The notes under the pieces are model-generated. The model searched no databases and had not been told where the DNA came from. It saw only the letters and a program-made list of their open reading frames with translations. Made by a program: the position numbers and the translations under genes. Of a stretch of DNA of 64,000 bases, positions 32,165 to 42,739 are shown piece after piece (positions within the stretch are counted from its first letter, which is position 1; each line of letters begins with the position of its first letter). The stretch is from Zygnema cylindricum. Lineage: Eukaryota > Streptophyta > Zygnematophyceae > Zygnematales > Zygnemataceae. The DNA lies in the NCBI GenBank assembly GCA_037447655.1, contig JBBHKE010003572.1, forward strand, positions 242,860-306,859, written 5' to 3'.

Positions 32165-32637
32165 TGCACTCAGCACGCCACAATGCACAGCGGAAAACAC
32201 CAACGATTCTCCCGTAGCAACAGTAGGAACACAGAGCACTGACAAACAAGGTTGCGCTTTATTACTTAGAAGAGAGTACAAGGTTTGCGCTCGCTGCGAA
32301 GACCTATTCAAAAAGAGCTTCCTATTCACTAGGCCTATTTGACTATTTAAACTAGCTAGCTGCTAGTCAACCTAGTACTATACAACTGTACACGTGGACC
32401 TTCACGGTCAACCGAGATCTATCCAAAACCTCTTTATAGAACTTTACGGTTCAATCTACATTTTGCGGCATTGCTATGCTGCGCTGCTATGTTGTTGCGC
32501 TACTAAGTTGCTACGCCGCTAAGTTGCTATGCTGCTACGCTGCGCTGGTCTGGAATCACAGCTACGCTGCTCCGGAACCGCAACTATAGCAGCCTAGCCC
32601 TAGCCACTAAGTACTCAAATCCTGTAACCCTGTTACA
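32165..32637 (-). repeat. chromovirus 3' LTR
   Basis: On the minus strand it runs TGTAACAGGG...GAGTGCA, with TG/CA ends. It contains a GC-rich stretch of degenerate GCTACGCTGC / TTGCTACGCC units (about 32463-32575). It pairs with 39065-39536. Confidence 0.95.
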
Positions 32638-32649
32638 ATGCCTCCCATT
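32638..32649 (-). promoter_or_regulatory. polypurine tract
   Basis: AATGGGAGGCAT on the minus strand lies directly against the 3' LTR start, the expected place for the plus-strand primer. Confidence 0.65.
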
Positions 32650-32766
32650 AAGGATTCAGCGTCCCGCTGAACCTTGACAGATTTAGGGAAATTGCAACTC
32701 TCGGAGTATATCGTATGTTTCTTCGCGATACTACTCAAACTCCTGGCGAAGGGTGTCGAGTTGATT

Positions 32767-33249
32767 TTAAGGCTGCTCACATCGGGTCTCCCGTAACGCA
32801 ATGTGATGATCTGCCGCTGCCGACCGCCTCCGAGTGATTTGCTCGCGAACCTTGTCTTCCCCTTTCTCGGGTGCAGCTTCGGGTACTTCGAGTTGCGGTG
32901 GATTGGCCGCCGGTTCAGGCTCCTCGGAGGTCGGAATCTGGGGTCCTTTGGGTTTGATCACTAGGGGAACTTCCTCCGCCCCTTCGTCCGCCGGTTCCCA
33001 CCGAGGTACTTTCCGTATCTTGAAGGACACGTGTTTCCTTGCAGCTCGGGCTCGCTGCGGAGCTTTTTTCCGGGCCAGCTTGAGTGCCCGTACCTCAAGG
33101 GTGACCTCCTCCCTAGAGATGATGTCATAGAGGCGGAAATCCCACGCGTGGGAATGATGGAGTAACCCGGGAACATCTTGTTGTTCTACAACCACCGGAG
33201 CAGGTGGAGCATCAGCAGTAGTAGTGGAAGTAGACATAATCCCACTCAC
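32767..33249 (-). CDS. chromovirus 3' ORF c, unknown function
   Basis: 160 codons, not recognised. The N-terminus is Ser/Thr/Ala/Pro-rich. The middle has a likely folded segment (WDFRLYDIISREEVTLEVRA) followed by a basic run (KLARKKAPQRARAARKHV) that could bind nucleic acid or direct nuclear import. The C-terminus is Pro/Glu-rich. It is the last ORF before the polypurine tract and has no detectable overlap with pol. Confidence 0.5.
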   Translation of the reverse strand: MSGIMSTSTTTADAPPAPVVVEQQDVPGLLHHSHAWDFRLYDIISREEVTLEVRALKLARKKAPQRARAARKHVSFKIRKVPRWEPADEGAEEVPLVIKPKGPQIPTSEEPEPAANPPQLEVPEAAPEKGEDKVREQITRRRSAAADHHIALRETRCEQP

Positions 33250-33564
33250 AGAAGCTTATCAAGAATCCTATTAAACAGCTGTTTTCTACAGCTCACCAAA
33301 TCTGATACAATGAACCAAACTACTTCAAACTATAAAGCAGTATAGAATATCACAAAGACTGACAACTCCCAAAGTTTCAGCTCAATTGATCCAACATACA
33401 TCAAGATATGCAACTCAGAAGTTTCCCAAAAATAGTCTGCAGATTACACAGTCTGGAAGTCTGGATACATAAAATGTTCTACGTCCCAAGTCTTATACTC
33501 TTCACTTAGTTGTACTTCTACATAGTGCTGTGCCGCTGATACAAGTGGTCCTACAAGATACGTC

Positions 33565-34116
33565 CTACCTTTGGTCCCCTCGAATGAGGAACACATTTTC
33601 GCCACTAGGGTATTGTGCCTCTGCCTTCTTCTCTGCACTTTCAGAGGACTGCTCGTCCGCGGTACTCTCCTCATTCGGGTCCCTCATCACCACCAAATCT
33701 AAGGCACGCTCCTCAATAGGTGGGGGTGTTGGTTCTCGCTCCGGCTCCTCTGCGTTCGAGAGCTCATGATCTTTCTCATCCTCCTCATCTCCCTCCTGTA
33801 GTGGATTGTACTCGGGGTCCTGTGAATTCTCTGATCCCTCCCCTCCACTGGTGTTTGCCGGCCCGGCCTCGCTACTGGCGGTTTCCTCAGGTTCCGGCTC
33901 CGCTTCCACCTCCCTCCTCCTATCTGCTTCTACCATGGCCTCCGCCGCCATTAATAATCTCTCGAGGCGGGTCACATCTTCTTGCCCCACTCGTACAAGT
34001 CTCCTCCTTTTCGGTTGTGGTGAGGACGACGACTCCATAGACACCGTTGTACAAGACAATTCCGGTAATTCCAGAAGTGAAGGCAAACTGACTGTGCAGA
34101 GGGAAGCAATTTCCAA
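33565..34116 (-). CDS. chromovirus 3' ORF b, acidic, unknown function
   Basis: 183 codons, not recognised. A PKRRRLVRV cluster (about residues 34-42) looks like a nuclear localisation signal. It is followed by a helix-prone segment (VTRLERLLMAAEAMVEADRRRE) and then about 90 residues very rich in Glu, Ser and Pro. It lies between ORFs a and c in the space between chromodomain and 3' LTR that most chromoviruses do not have. It is also possible that a to c were exons or parts of one spliced ORF. Confidence 0.5.
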   Translation of the reverse strand: MEIASLCTVSLPSLLELPELSCTTVSMESSSSPQPKRRRLVRVGQEDVTRLERLLMAAEAMVEADRRREVEAEPEPEETASSEAGPANTSGGEGSENSQDPEYNPLQEGDEEDEKDHELSNAEEPEREPTPPPIEERALDLVVMRDPNEESTADEQSSESAEKKAEAQYPSGENVFLIRGDQR

Positions 34117-34131
34117 ACTGTCGAGACTAGG

Positions 34132-34443
34132 TTAGTCCCGAGGGGAGATGGCGGCTTTATCAATGAGGGTTGAGGGTTTCACTTTTGGACTTTGCGAAGC
34201 GTCGCAGCCTGCGAGGGTTTGGCAGCGTCCAACATTTATAAGATTGCGCTGCTGCGGCGAGACCGAGAGTTCGTTGTTACCAACGTGGTGAAACACAATT
34301 GCGCCGTTGCGCTTTCTTGTCAGCACAACGGTAACGTTGCCATCCTCTGACGTCATCATAACCATGTTGCGCTGCGATGGCTGCGCTCCTATAGCGTTGT
34401 AGTGCGCTAACATCGCTGCTGCGTTCCTTCGCGGCGTCCCCAA
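34132..34443 (-). CDS. chromovirus 3' ORF a, unknown function
   Basis: 103 codons with no recognised domain. A VTVVLTRKRNGAIVFHHVGN segment could form a small beta structure. The frame begins about 90 bp after the chromodomain stop. Weakest of the three extra ORFs. Confidence 0.3.
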   Translation of the reverse strand: MGTPRRNAAAMLAHYNAIGAQPSQRNMVMMTSEDGNVTVVLTRKRNGAIVFHHVGNNELSVSPQQRNLINVGRCQTLAGCDASQSPKVKPSTLIDKAAISPRD

Positions 34444-34530
34444 TATAATTGCGATGGTTGCGACACTGCGATTCGCTCCTTTATGGCGGCCGCAGCGATT
34501 GCCCCTCTGGTGAAGCCAAGTGTCTGCACT

Positions 34531-34706
34531 CTACTGAAACCGGCCCAGCAACTCTGGGGAACGCAGATCCTTCTCGTCCACCCAAGAGTCATCCTCAACA
34601 CCGTAGCCCTTCCAACGCACCAAATATTGGTTGGAGTTGGAATTTCGAGAGCGACGCGACCGAAGGATCTCTTCCACCTCATACTCGTCCGAGGTACCCC
34701 AAACAG
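34531..34706 (-). pseudogene. chromodomain at the end of chromovirus pol
   Basis: In the same frame as the integrase C-terminus, after one TGA, the minus strand reads TSDEYEVEEILRSRRSR, then QYLVRWKGYG, then DDSWVDEKDL and a stop at 34533-34531. The E-Y-x-V-E-x-I-L start and the Y-L-V-R-W-K-G-Y core with its aromatic residues are the hallmark of chromodomains, which bind methylated histone tails and steer chromovirus integration to heterochromatin. The family motif is complete; the upstream TGA would prevent fusion to integrase. Confidence 0.9.
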
Positions 34707-34729
34707 GTGGTAAAGGAGTATTTCGTCGT

Positions 34730-35841
34730 CAATTAGGAAACATCGAATCAGGGTCGCAGAATGGTTTAAGGAGGGAAACATGGAAGACATTGTCGATATG
34801 CCAGTCCATCGGAATATCCAACTTATAAGCCACTTCGCACACACGGGAAAGAACTGTGAATGGGTGCGTGAATTTCGGTGCCAACTTTTTAGAGAGGGCA
34901 CCCGACAAGGAGAGGTTCACGCTAAAGATGGCGTCCTTCCGGTGAGCGTCGGCTTGCGACTTTTGGCGATCCTTTGCTAATTGAGGTGCCTTGGTCGTTT
35001 TTTCCAGGTTTCCTTGCAGCGTTTTGGCAAAATCCAGAGTTGTCGGCGTTTGCCAATCCACTACCAATAAGTTTTGGGGAAGAGTGGGTTGTTGTCTATT
35101 TACTGAGAATAGCGTAGCATTCGTTGACGAGTGTACCGCACTGTTGTACGCCACCACAATCGTTGTTCAATGGTCCACCCAATCCGTTTGATGCAACGCG
35201 ACATACGCCCGCAACGCTTCCTCCAGAGTTCCATTCACCCTTTCAGTCTAACCATCAGATTGAGGGTGGTTAGCTGTGGATATGGCCAACTGCGTGCCAC
35301 ACAGCGCAAATAGATTTCGCTAAAAGTGCTCACGAATTCGCGATCGCGGTCGTTGACGATCCTCTTCGGAAGTCCGTGATGGCGGAATATCTCCCGAAAG
35401 AATAAGTCTGCGATATCCCTTGCTGTGGCTGTGGTGGAGTTGGGTAAGAAATGGGCAATTTTCGTCAAGTAATCCACGAGAACGAAGATTGAGTTGTAGC
35501 CCTCCTTGGTCAGCGGAAGGGCTACGATAAAATCCATCGAAATCGCCTCCCAAAAAACAGATGGTATGGGAAAGGGTTGTAACAAACCTTGTTGCCCTGG
35601 TTCCGATTTTGTTCCTATTACAAGAGTCGCACGTCCGGACATACTCCGCAATGTCGCGAGTCATGTTCGGCCAGTAATACGCCTCAGCGACACGAGCAAT
35701 CGTCTTATCTCGCCCAAAATGTCCACTAAGCGGCCCATCGTGACTCATTTGAAGAATCGTATGACGTAATTCCATATTGTCGGAACATATTGTCGAATTG
35801 TTTGACTCGGTCTGTACCGCCACATACCATTGGCGGTTCAA
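34730..35841 (-). pseudogene. chromovirus integrase
   Basis: Zinc-binding part: HTILQMSHDGPLSGHFG, then YYWPNMTRDIAEYVRTCDSC. After a frame change near 35600 comes the catalytic core: WEAISMDFIVALPL (first Asp), VLVDYLTKIAHF, then IVNDRDREFVS (second Asp) and, after another frame change near 35310, TERVNGTLEEALRAY carrying the Glu. The C-terminal part reads APKFTHPFTVLSRV and HIDNVFHVSLLKPF, the usual end before a chromodomain. Stops interrupt at about 35247 and 35171. The enzyme would insert the cDNA; this copy is dead. Confidence 0.9.
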
Positions 35842-35908
35842 ACTAGTACCATCCGTTTAATAAGTTCCTTCAGTGTGTCGTCGTCGCCGTAGGCGGCCTT
35901 TATCCTGC

Positions 35909-36600
35909 TTAACCACTGTTCGTCCACTTGCACTGTAGTGGTGACAGCACTAAGTTTCGGATCTTGCGCTGCGGTCGACGCTGCGGTGTTAGTTTCGGAT
36001 CTTGCGCTGCGGTCGACGCTGCGGTGTTTTCTTTCACAGAGTGTACGTTTACATACTGCGAAACTTGCGGTCGTTGCTCTGCTACCGACGTAGCAACTTC
36101 GGGTCTTCTTAACAGCGCATCCGCTGGGTTCGTCTTGCCCGGCTTATACTCGATGACAAGTTCCGGTCCGAAGGTTTTAAGAAACGTCATCCATCGCACT
36201 TGTTCCTTAGAAAACTTTGGTTGTGTTTGCAGATATTGTAGGGCGTGGTGATCCGTGATAGCGGTGATCCGCTTCCCCTGAATGTAACACTTCCAAACCT
36301 CCAACGCATTGATGATAGCGATTGTCTCCTTCTCATGGGTGGCCCAGTTAAGCTCCGCAACCTTTAGTTTTGGACTGTCATAGGCAATGGTTTGAATACC
36401 TTTTCCTTGATCTTGTATAAGGATCGCTCCAATAGCCGTATCGCTGGCGTCGGTGAATATTGTCCAAGGTAAGTCCGGGTCGGGAATAGCTAACACAGGG
36501 GCGGTAACCAACCGCTCCTTTAGTGTGTTAAAGGCTGCCCCTTGCGCCGATTTCCAATCATATGCACGTCATTCTTGAGTAACTCCGTGAGGGAGGCAGC
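35909..36600 (-). pseudogene. chromovirus RNase H
   Basis: IPDPDLPWTIFTDASDTAIG holds the first catalytic Asp. E in NWATHEKETIAIINAL, D in ITDHHALQYL and the VIEYKPGKTNPAD block follow in the usual order. The ORF continues to 35909 because a 38-bp tandem duplication (35953-36028) shifts the frame. Without it the reading would run on toward the integrase zinc finger. Confidence 0.9.
35953..36028. repeat. 38-bp tandem duplication in pol
   Basis: AGTTTCGGATCTTGCGCTGC and the next 18 bases occur twice, head to tail and identical (35953-35990, 35991-36028). Being 3n+2 long, it breaks the pol frame. Confidence 0.95.
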
Positions 36601-36663
36601 GATTTTTGCGAAACCCTCGACAAAACGTCGATAGTAGGAGCATAGTCCTAGAAAGCTCCGTAA

Positions 36664-37745
36664 CTACGTAATATTCGTCGGCTGCGGCCACTCTTTTACA
36701 TGCCTCGTTTTGTTCGGATCCACTGCGATTCCGTCCGGACTCAACGCATGGCCCAGCAAATCAATTTTTTCCTTGAAAAAGTCACATTTGCTTCTCTTTG
36801 CGTACAACTTTTTTTCCCGAAGGACTTGTAGGACCGTCCGTAGATGCTCTAAATGATCATCAAGCGTTCGGCTATACACCAATATGTCGTCTAGGAAGAC
36901 GATGACAAACGCGTCCAGATATTGCCGAAAGATGGAATTCATTAAATGCATAAAGGTCGCCGGTGCGTTAGTCAACCCGAACGGCATTACCCGAAACTGG
37001 AAATGACCATACTGAGTCTAAACGTCGTCTTTTCCACATCTGCCTCGGCAATTCTAATCTGGTAATAGCCGCTCCGTAAGTCTATCTTCGAAATATATTT
37101 AGCACCACGCAGTCGATCCAATAATTCATCTATCCTCGGTAAAGGGTACGCATTCTTCACCATTAATTTGTTTAGCGCTCGGTAATCTATACACATACGA
37201 AAACCTCCATCTTTCTTGTTTACGAAAAGAATGGGGGCTCCATTCGGTGACTTGCTCGGTTTGATTGCTCCGGCTTCGACCAACTCCGCGAGTTGCTTTT
37301 TGAGTTCGTCTAGCTCAGTGTAACTCATCTTGTACATTCTATTAGCCGGGGGTACCGTTCCAAAAACAAGCTCTATCTTATGGTCTACTTCGCGCTTTGG
37401 AGGTAATCTTTCGGGGAGCTTTGGGGGAAATACATCTGCGTACTCCTCGAGAAGTTTTGTCACGACTTCCGAGGCCTCTTCGGAAGTCTTTCCAAGGTCG
37501 TCACTTTCTTTTGAGTCGAAGTCGGGATCCTTCTTCCTCCATTCTTCCGGGATCTCCTTCTTCGCCTCCTCCATTGGTTGGACGACCGCCATACCAATCG
37601 TTTCCCCTTTCTTGAGTGCCCTTTTAAGCTGTAAGGCCGAAAGTAGGCGTCCCTCTTCCGCTCCCTTACCAGCCGCTCCCACTTTTACCTCAAACTCTTC
37701 TTCACCTTTCTTCACTCTCAGATCGCCTTTTGGCCAATCGATCAT
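36664..37745 (-). pseudogene. chromovirus reverse transcriptase
   Basis: Minus strand: [51 protein letters not shown], then a one-base loss near 36990 (FR|LSM instead of the continuing frame), then [17 protein letters not shown] and the active-site [10 protein letters not shown] (about 36880-36909), a VxLDD-type variant of YxDD common in gypsy elements. [15 protein letters not shown] closes the domain. A stop near 36663 and a frame change near 36565 follow before RNase H. Confidence 0.95.
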
Positions 37746-37826
37746 CGGATTCCATTTTTGTAGCCACGGTTTCCCCAGGATTATTTCATGTTCCCCAAGA
37801 GGTAATACATAAAGCGTGTCATACCA

Positions 37827-38160
37827 TCAGAACTTCCCAATTCCAACGCATAACCTCGAAGTACGATGGGTAATCGATAAGGAACTTCGGTCAGCCAATT
37901 GTACCGACTGGTGATCTTTTAGCACTACGAGAAGAAGTTTCAACCTTTTCACCGTCGCCTCATTTATGAAGTTCCCCGATGCTCCGGAGTCCACCATGAA
38001 GTTAGTTGGGTTTCCTCCGATTCGACCCCAAAATATCAAAGGGTCTCCTCCTTCTCCGGCTAACCTCATGACGGTAAGTTTTCCCTTTTTGGGACCTTTC
38101 CGTTTTGGACATTCTCGAGCCATATGATCTGGGGAACCGCACTGGAAGCATAGGCCATTT
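37827..38160 (-). pseudogene. chromovirus nucleocapsid zinc knuckle and protease
   Basis: CFQCGSPDHMAREC (about 38108-38150) is a perfect CX2CX4HX4C zinc knuckle. About 35 residues later FMVDSGASGNFINE carries the D-S-G-A active site of a retroviral-type aspartic protease (about 37960-37995). The frame then closes at 37827, before the RT frame. Confidence 0.85.
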
Positions 38161-38299
38161 TGCCTCCTCCGCTGGAGCTCCTCGGGGATAAGTCATTGGT
38201 CTTGGTCTAGGTAGGTTTCTTCTTTCTCCGCAAGACGTTGACAACTTCCTTATCCTCATCAATTGCGCCGAGCTCCATGGGGGTGGGACCATCGTCTCG

Positions 38300-39014
38300 T
38301 CATTTTCCTCCGCTGCTGCTCGACCCGTAGTGATAAGGTCTCCAAAGGTTAAAGTCGACCAAATCAGTCCGCTCTGCAAACTGGATGATTGCTGAGAGAG
38401 TAAGAGTCGTGCTTTCCCGAGCAAGCCACTGTTCCACATCCCTACGAATAGATAATTTTAGCCCCTTCACGTAACGATCCACGGCTTCATCCTCCGTCAT
38501 CGTAGATATTTGAACTTTGCACTCCAAGAACCGCTGTGTAAACTCCAACACTGAAGTTCGTTGCTTCAATACTGCGATCTTATCTCTTACCGCCTTCACC
38601 TTGTTGACGGGCTGCCAAGCGTCGCGGAGAAGTTGAACGAAGAGCGCCCAGTCGGTCGGTATCTCATCATCCTCGACCAATGTCCTCCACCATGCACTCG
38701 CTGCCCCTTTAAGAAGACCACCCGCGTAGTGAATCATCTCACGATCCGATAGGCTAGGAAAATTCTCGAGATAGTTCGCAACAGAGAATAGCCATGTGTC
38801 AAGGTTCTTGTGTCTTGCATGGGTCAAACTCGGCGGGAAGTCATAATTTTGGTCTCCTGAAGTCTCTCTCCATGCCTCCATGAGGTCGCTTCCCAAGACG
38901 AGACTTCAAGGCTGCGACGGTGTTGCTTAGCTGCGCATTCTGTAATCTAACACTTTCCACCTCCCTGAGAACTTGCTCTAACATTTCTGTAGTGGATACG
39001 CCGTGTTTATCCAT
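38300..39014 (-). pseudogene. chromovirus gag
   Basis: Starts at the ATG at 39014 (MDKHGVSTTEMLEQVLREVE, predicted coiled coil) and shifts by one base near 38900. It continues with WLFSVANYLENFPSLSDREM, GAASAWWRTLVE, WALFVQLLRDAWQP and LEFTQRFLECKVQI, the order of conserved blocks of the gypsy gag (Retrotrans_gag) domain. The protein would form the particle. The start lies about 50 bp inside the 5' LTR, as expected. Confidence 0.85.
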
Positions 39015-39034
39015 GCTGTCGAGTCACGGGGAAT

Positions 39035-39047
39035 AACTTTGATACTA
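39035..39047 (-). promoter_or_regulatory. possible primer binding site (initiator Met tRNA)
   Basis: TAGTATCAAAGTT on the minus strand resembles the TGGTATCAGAGC site used by plant retrotransposons to prime with initiator Met tRNA. It lies 17 bp inside the LTR, a little farther than usual, and has two or three mismatches. Confidence 0.4.
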
Positions 39048-39064
39048 GTGTAAAAGGGACAAAA

Positions 39065-39536
39065 TGCACTCAGCACGCCACAATGCACAGCGGAAAACAC
39101 CAAGGATCTTCTCGTAGCAACAATAAGAACACACAGCACTTACAAACAAGGTTGCGCTTTATTACTTGAAAGAGAGTACAAGGTTTGCGCTCGCTACGAA
39201 GGTCTATTCAAATAGAGCTTCCTATTCACTAGGCCTACTTGACTATTTAAACTAGCTAGCTGCTAATCAACCTAGTACTGTACAACTGTACACGTGGACC
39301 TTCACGGTCAACCGAGATCTATCCAAAACCTCCTTCTAGAACTATACCGTTAGATCTACATTCTGCGGCGTTGCTATGCTGCGCTGCTATATTGTTGCGC
39401 TACTAAGTTGCTACGCCGCTAAGTTGTTATGCTGCTACGCTGCGCTGGTCTAGAATCGCAGCTGCGCTGCTCTAGAACCTCAACTATAGCATCCTAGCCC
39501 TAGCCACTAAGTACTCAAATCCTGTAACCTGTTAGA
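39065..39536 (-). repeat. chromovirus 5' LTR
   Basis: 472-bp partner of 32165-32637, with TG start lost to one substitution (TCTAACAGG). Scattered single-base differences from its partner are visible. Confidence 0.95.
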
Positions 39537-41590
39537 ATACCCTATAAATCTAGTGATTTCAACACTCCTCTTTTTTTTGTAGTCTAATTTTATTTTTTCT
39601 TTTAATCCACACTTTTCTCTACAATATGTTAATTTGGGAGATGGCACGGGTTTGGTCATCATATTAGCCAACATTTCCCTATCACATCTATACACAAAAT
39701 TCACAATTTTGTTATCAACCTTCTCTCTTACAAAACTTAATCTTATGTCCATATGTTTAGCCTTGAAGTGATGTTTTTGATTGGGGGCAATTGCAATGGC
39801 AGCCTAGTTATCACAAAAAACTTCATGCACTCCCTCTTTTATATACCTTAGTTCTTGCAATAAAGATAACCCACATTAGATCTTTCACAGTAGAACAAGA
39901 GGGTATGTACTCAGCCTCCATTGTGGACTGAGCAACCACCTTTTGTTGCTTACTACTCCAACAGCAAGCACCTTCTCCCACATATAACATATATCCAGAA
40001 GTGCATCTTCTTATAGGTGCATCCCTATGATTGACTTCACTCAAAGTAGTGATGTCAGTGTGCTCCCCTCCCAAATGCAACCATAAATCCCTGGATCTCA
40101 CTAGATATCTCATGACTCTTTTGGCTGCCTCCCAATCTCTCTTCTTAGGATCATTTATTCTCCTACTAAAGACTCCAACTACTGCCGCTATGTCTGGCCT
40201 AGACTAGTTGATAAAGTAGATTAGGCTTCTTACAACTTGCTTGTAAGGGATAGACTTTATAAAGTGTCTCTCGTTTGGACTCATCTAAGATTATCAGTCC
40301 TTCTTCTACACTCCCATCACTTTCTTTCTTCAAGTCCATGGGCATGGTACAACTGTTTGCCTTTTCCGTCTGGAATTTCTCAAGCATATTCCCTATAGCT
40401 TTTTTATGAGTAAGTATGATAATCTTCTTTCCCCTAACTCTCTCCATTTGAATTCCCATAATGTATCTTCCCTCCCCTAAATCCTTCATGTTAAATTTGC
40501 TGCTAAGATCTTTTTTTAACTTATTGATATTTTCCATAGACTTACTCAACACCAGCAAATCATCCACATAAATTGCAATGAAAATAACACGATTCTCATT
40601 CTCAAACATATAAATAGAATGGCCAGAATTGATCCGGATATATCCCAAACCGGTGAGAAAATCATCTAGTTTATTATTCTATTGTCTAGAAGCCTACTTC
40701 AGTCCATATAAGGACTTTATGAGTCAACACACTTTAATCTCCTCTCCTTCCTTTACAAACCCCTCTGGTTGCTGCATGAAGATTTTTTCCTATAGTTCAC
40801 CATCGAGGAAGGCAGTCTTAATATCTATCTAGTGTATTTCTATGTCTTCTGCTGCCGCTAAACTGAGGAGAATCTTTACTGATATGAACCAAACCACCGG
40901 AGCAAAAGTCTCCTCATAAATCTATTCTTTCTTTTTGGGTGGACCCTTTTGCTACCAACCTAGCCTTATATCTCTCAATGGTGTTATCTGGGTTCAATTT
41001 CATTTTAAATACCCATTTGCACCCAATCGGTTTTTTTTTGTCTGGAGGACAGTCCACCCGCCCCCAAGTATTCGCTTCCATAATGGAGGTCATTTCATCA
41101 TTTATAGCTGTAACCCATCTGTCTCTCTCCGGACTATCCATTGCCTCTAAGTATGAATATGGCTCGTCAGGGTGGGACAGATTATTTACCTTGTGAGCGG
41201 CGAGTCTTTCCTATAGCCTTTTGTGGTTTTTTCGTTCTCCCTCAAAGTCTGAAGCTGGAATGGAGGGAAGTCTCGGGTTCCTCCTAGCTGTCTCCTCGGC
41301 TCCCTTTTCCATGGAAGCTGGTCCTGGCTCCTCCTCCTCCTCCTCGGAGAGTATAGGGATATGGGGAGATTCCAATATACCTTCCCCATCTTGGATCTCC
41401 CCTCAATTTATAATTGGTTTTTCACTCATTTCATTTTCGGGAGAATCCGAGTCCTCCTCACTCTTGGACTCAAAACTGATTTTTATTTTTTTTGTATGTT
41501 TAAAGGGATCAAATGACTTCCCTCCATCCATGAAAACTATGTGTTTTACAATAATGATATCTTGTTTTGCTTATTTATACTCTATATCCC
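39537..41590 (-). pseudogene. 5'-truncated Ty1/copia element (RT and RNase H)
   Basis: Minus strand from about 41530: acidic linker starting MDGGKSFDPFKHTKKI, then KPIGCKWVFKMKLNPDNTIE, VIFIAIYVDDLLVLSKS (about 40545-40590) and the block ending GIQMERVRGKKI of RT, and CTSGYMLYVGEGACCWSSKQ and TMEAEYIPS of RNase H. It ends in a purine tract and TGTTGAAATCAC (39562), the LTR start. The LTR is cut after about 26 bp by the chromovirus. It is related to, but clearly diverged from, the element at 27590-31398. Several frameshifts and stops. The 5' side stops where the 41595 minisatellite begins. Confidence 0.9.
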
Positions 41591-41594
41591 TTGA

Positions 41595-42632
41595 TAGATA
41601 ATTAGATTAGACGGATAATTAGATTAGGCAGATAATTAGATTTGGCAGATAATGAAATTAGACAGATAAATACATTAAGCAGATAATTAGATTAAGCAGA
41701 TAATTAATTAGATTAGGCAAATAATTAGATTAGAGAGATACTTAAATTAATGAGTTAGCTAGATTAAAGAGATAGTTAGATTTGAAAAAAGTTAAATTAC
41801 ACAGATTATTAGATTAGACAAATAAATAGATTAGCCAGATAATTAGATTAGAGAGATACTTAAATTAGGGAGATAGTTAGATTAAAAAGATAGTTAGATT
41901 AGAGAGATAATTAGATTAGACAAAAAAATAGATTAGACATATAATAAGAATAGCCAGACAATTAGATTAGCTAGTTAATTTGATTAGGCACATAATTAGA
42001 TTAGAGAGATACTTAGATTAGAGAAATACTTAGATTATAGAAGCCAGATAATAAAACTAGTTTGACAATTAGATTAGCCAGTTAAATTGATTAGGCACAT
42101 AATTAGATTAGAGAAATACTTAGATTATAGAGATACTTAGATTAGAGAGATGATTAGATTAGACACATAGTTAGATTAGCCAGATAATTAGATTTTGCAG
42201 ATAATGAAATTAGACAGATATATAGATTATGCAGATAACTAGATTAAAGAGATACTTACACTAAAGAGATAGTTAGGTTAGATAGGTAGTTAGATTAGAG
42301 AGATGATAAAATTAGAGAGATAATTAGAGTAGAAAAATAATTAGATTGGGCAGATAATTTGAAAAGAGAGATACTTAAATTATGGAGATAGTTAGATTAA
42401 AAAAATAGTTATATTAGAGAGATAATTAGATTAGACTGATAATTAGATTAGGCGGATAATTAGATTAGGCACATGATTAAATTAGACAGATAATTAGATT
42501 AGGCAGATAATCAAATTAGCCAGATAATTAGATTAGGGAGATAATGAAATTAGACTGATAATTATATGTGACAGATAAGACAAATAATTAGACACATAGA
42601 TAGACGGATAGATAGACAGATAAATAGATTTT
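41595..42632. repeat. AT-rich minisatellite (AGATAATTAGATTAG units)
   Basis: More than 1 kb of degenerate tandem units around AGATAATTAGATTAGGC, about 17 bp each, with GATACTTAGATTAGAGA variants. It ends in short GATA/GACA repeats. It has no ORF. It lies directly against the truncated 5' side of the copia remnant. Confidence 0.9.
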
Positions 42633-42739
42633 ACATATACCGCAGTGTCTATGTTTTCCGTTAAATGAGCGCTACAAAAATTTATGTTTTTAAATATGTA
42701 TCACACTCCATGTGTGAATCGAAAACTCTTCACCGATCA

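Larger units (their letters stand above)
32165..39536 (-). mobile_element. Ty3/gypsy chromovirus with both LTRs
   Basis: About 7.4 kb, bounded by two LTRs of 473 and 472 bp that are close to identical. In order on the minus strand: 5' LTR, primer-site-like sequence, gag with CCHC, protease, RT, RNase H, integrase, chromodomain, three further ORFs, polypurine tract, 3' LTR. The chromodomain after the integrase places it in the chromoviruses. No clean target duplication is visible (AATAA on the left, ATACC on the right). Several frameshifts and stops make it inactive, yet the similar LTRs point to a fairly young insertion. Confidence 0.95.

Noticed and set aside
34407-34901. 164-codon minus-strand ORF overlapping the chromodomain
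   Set aside because: It is the +1 frame of the integrase end and chromodomain, which have clear homology in the other frame.
32160-39541. Target-site duplication of the chromovirus
   Set aside because: The flanking pentamers AATAA and ATACC do not match.
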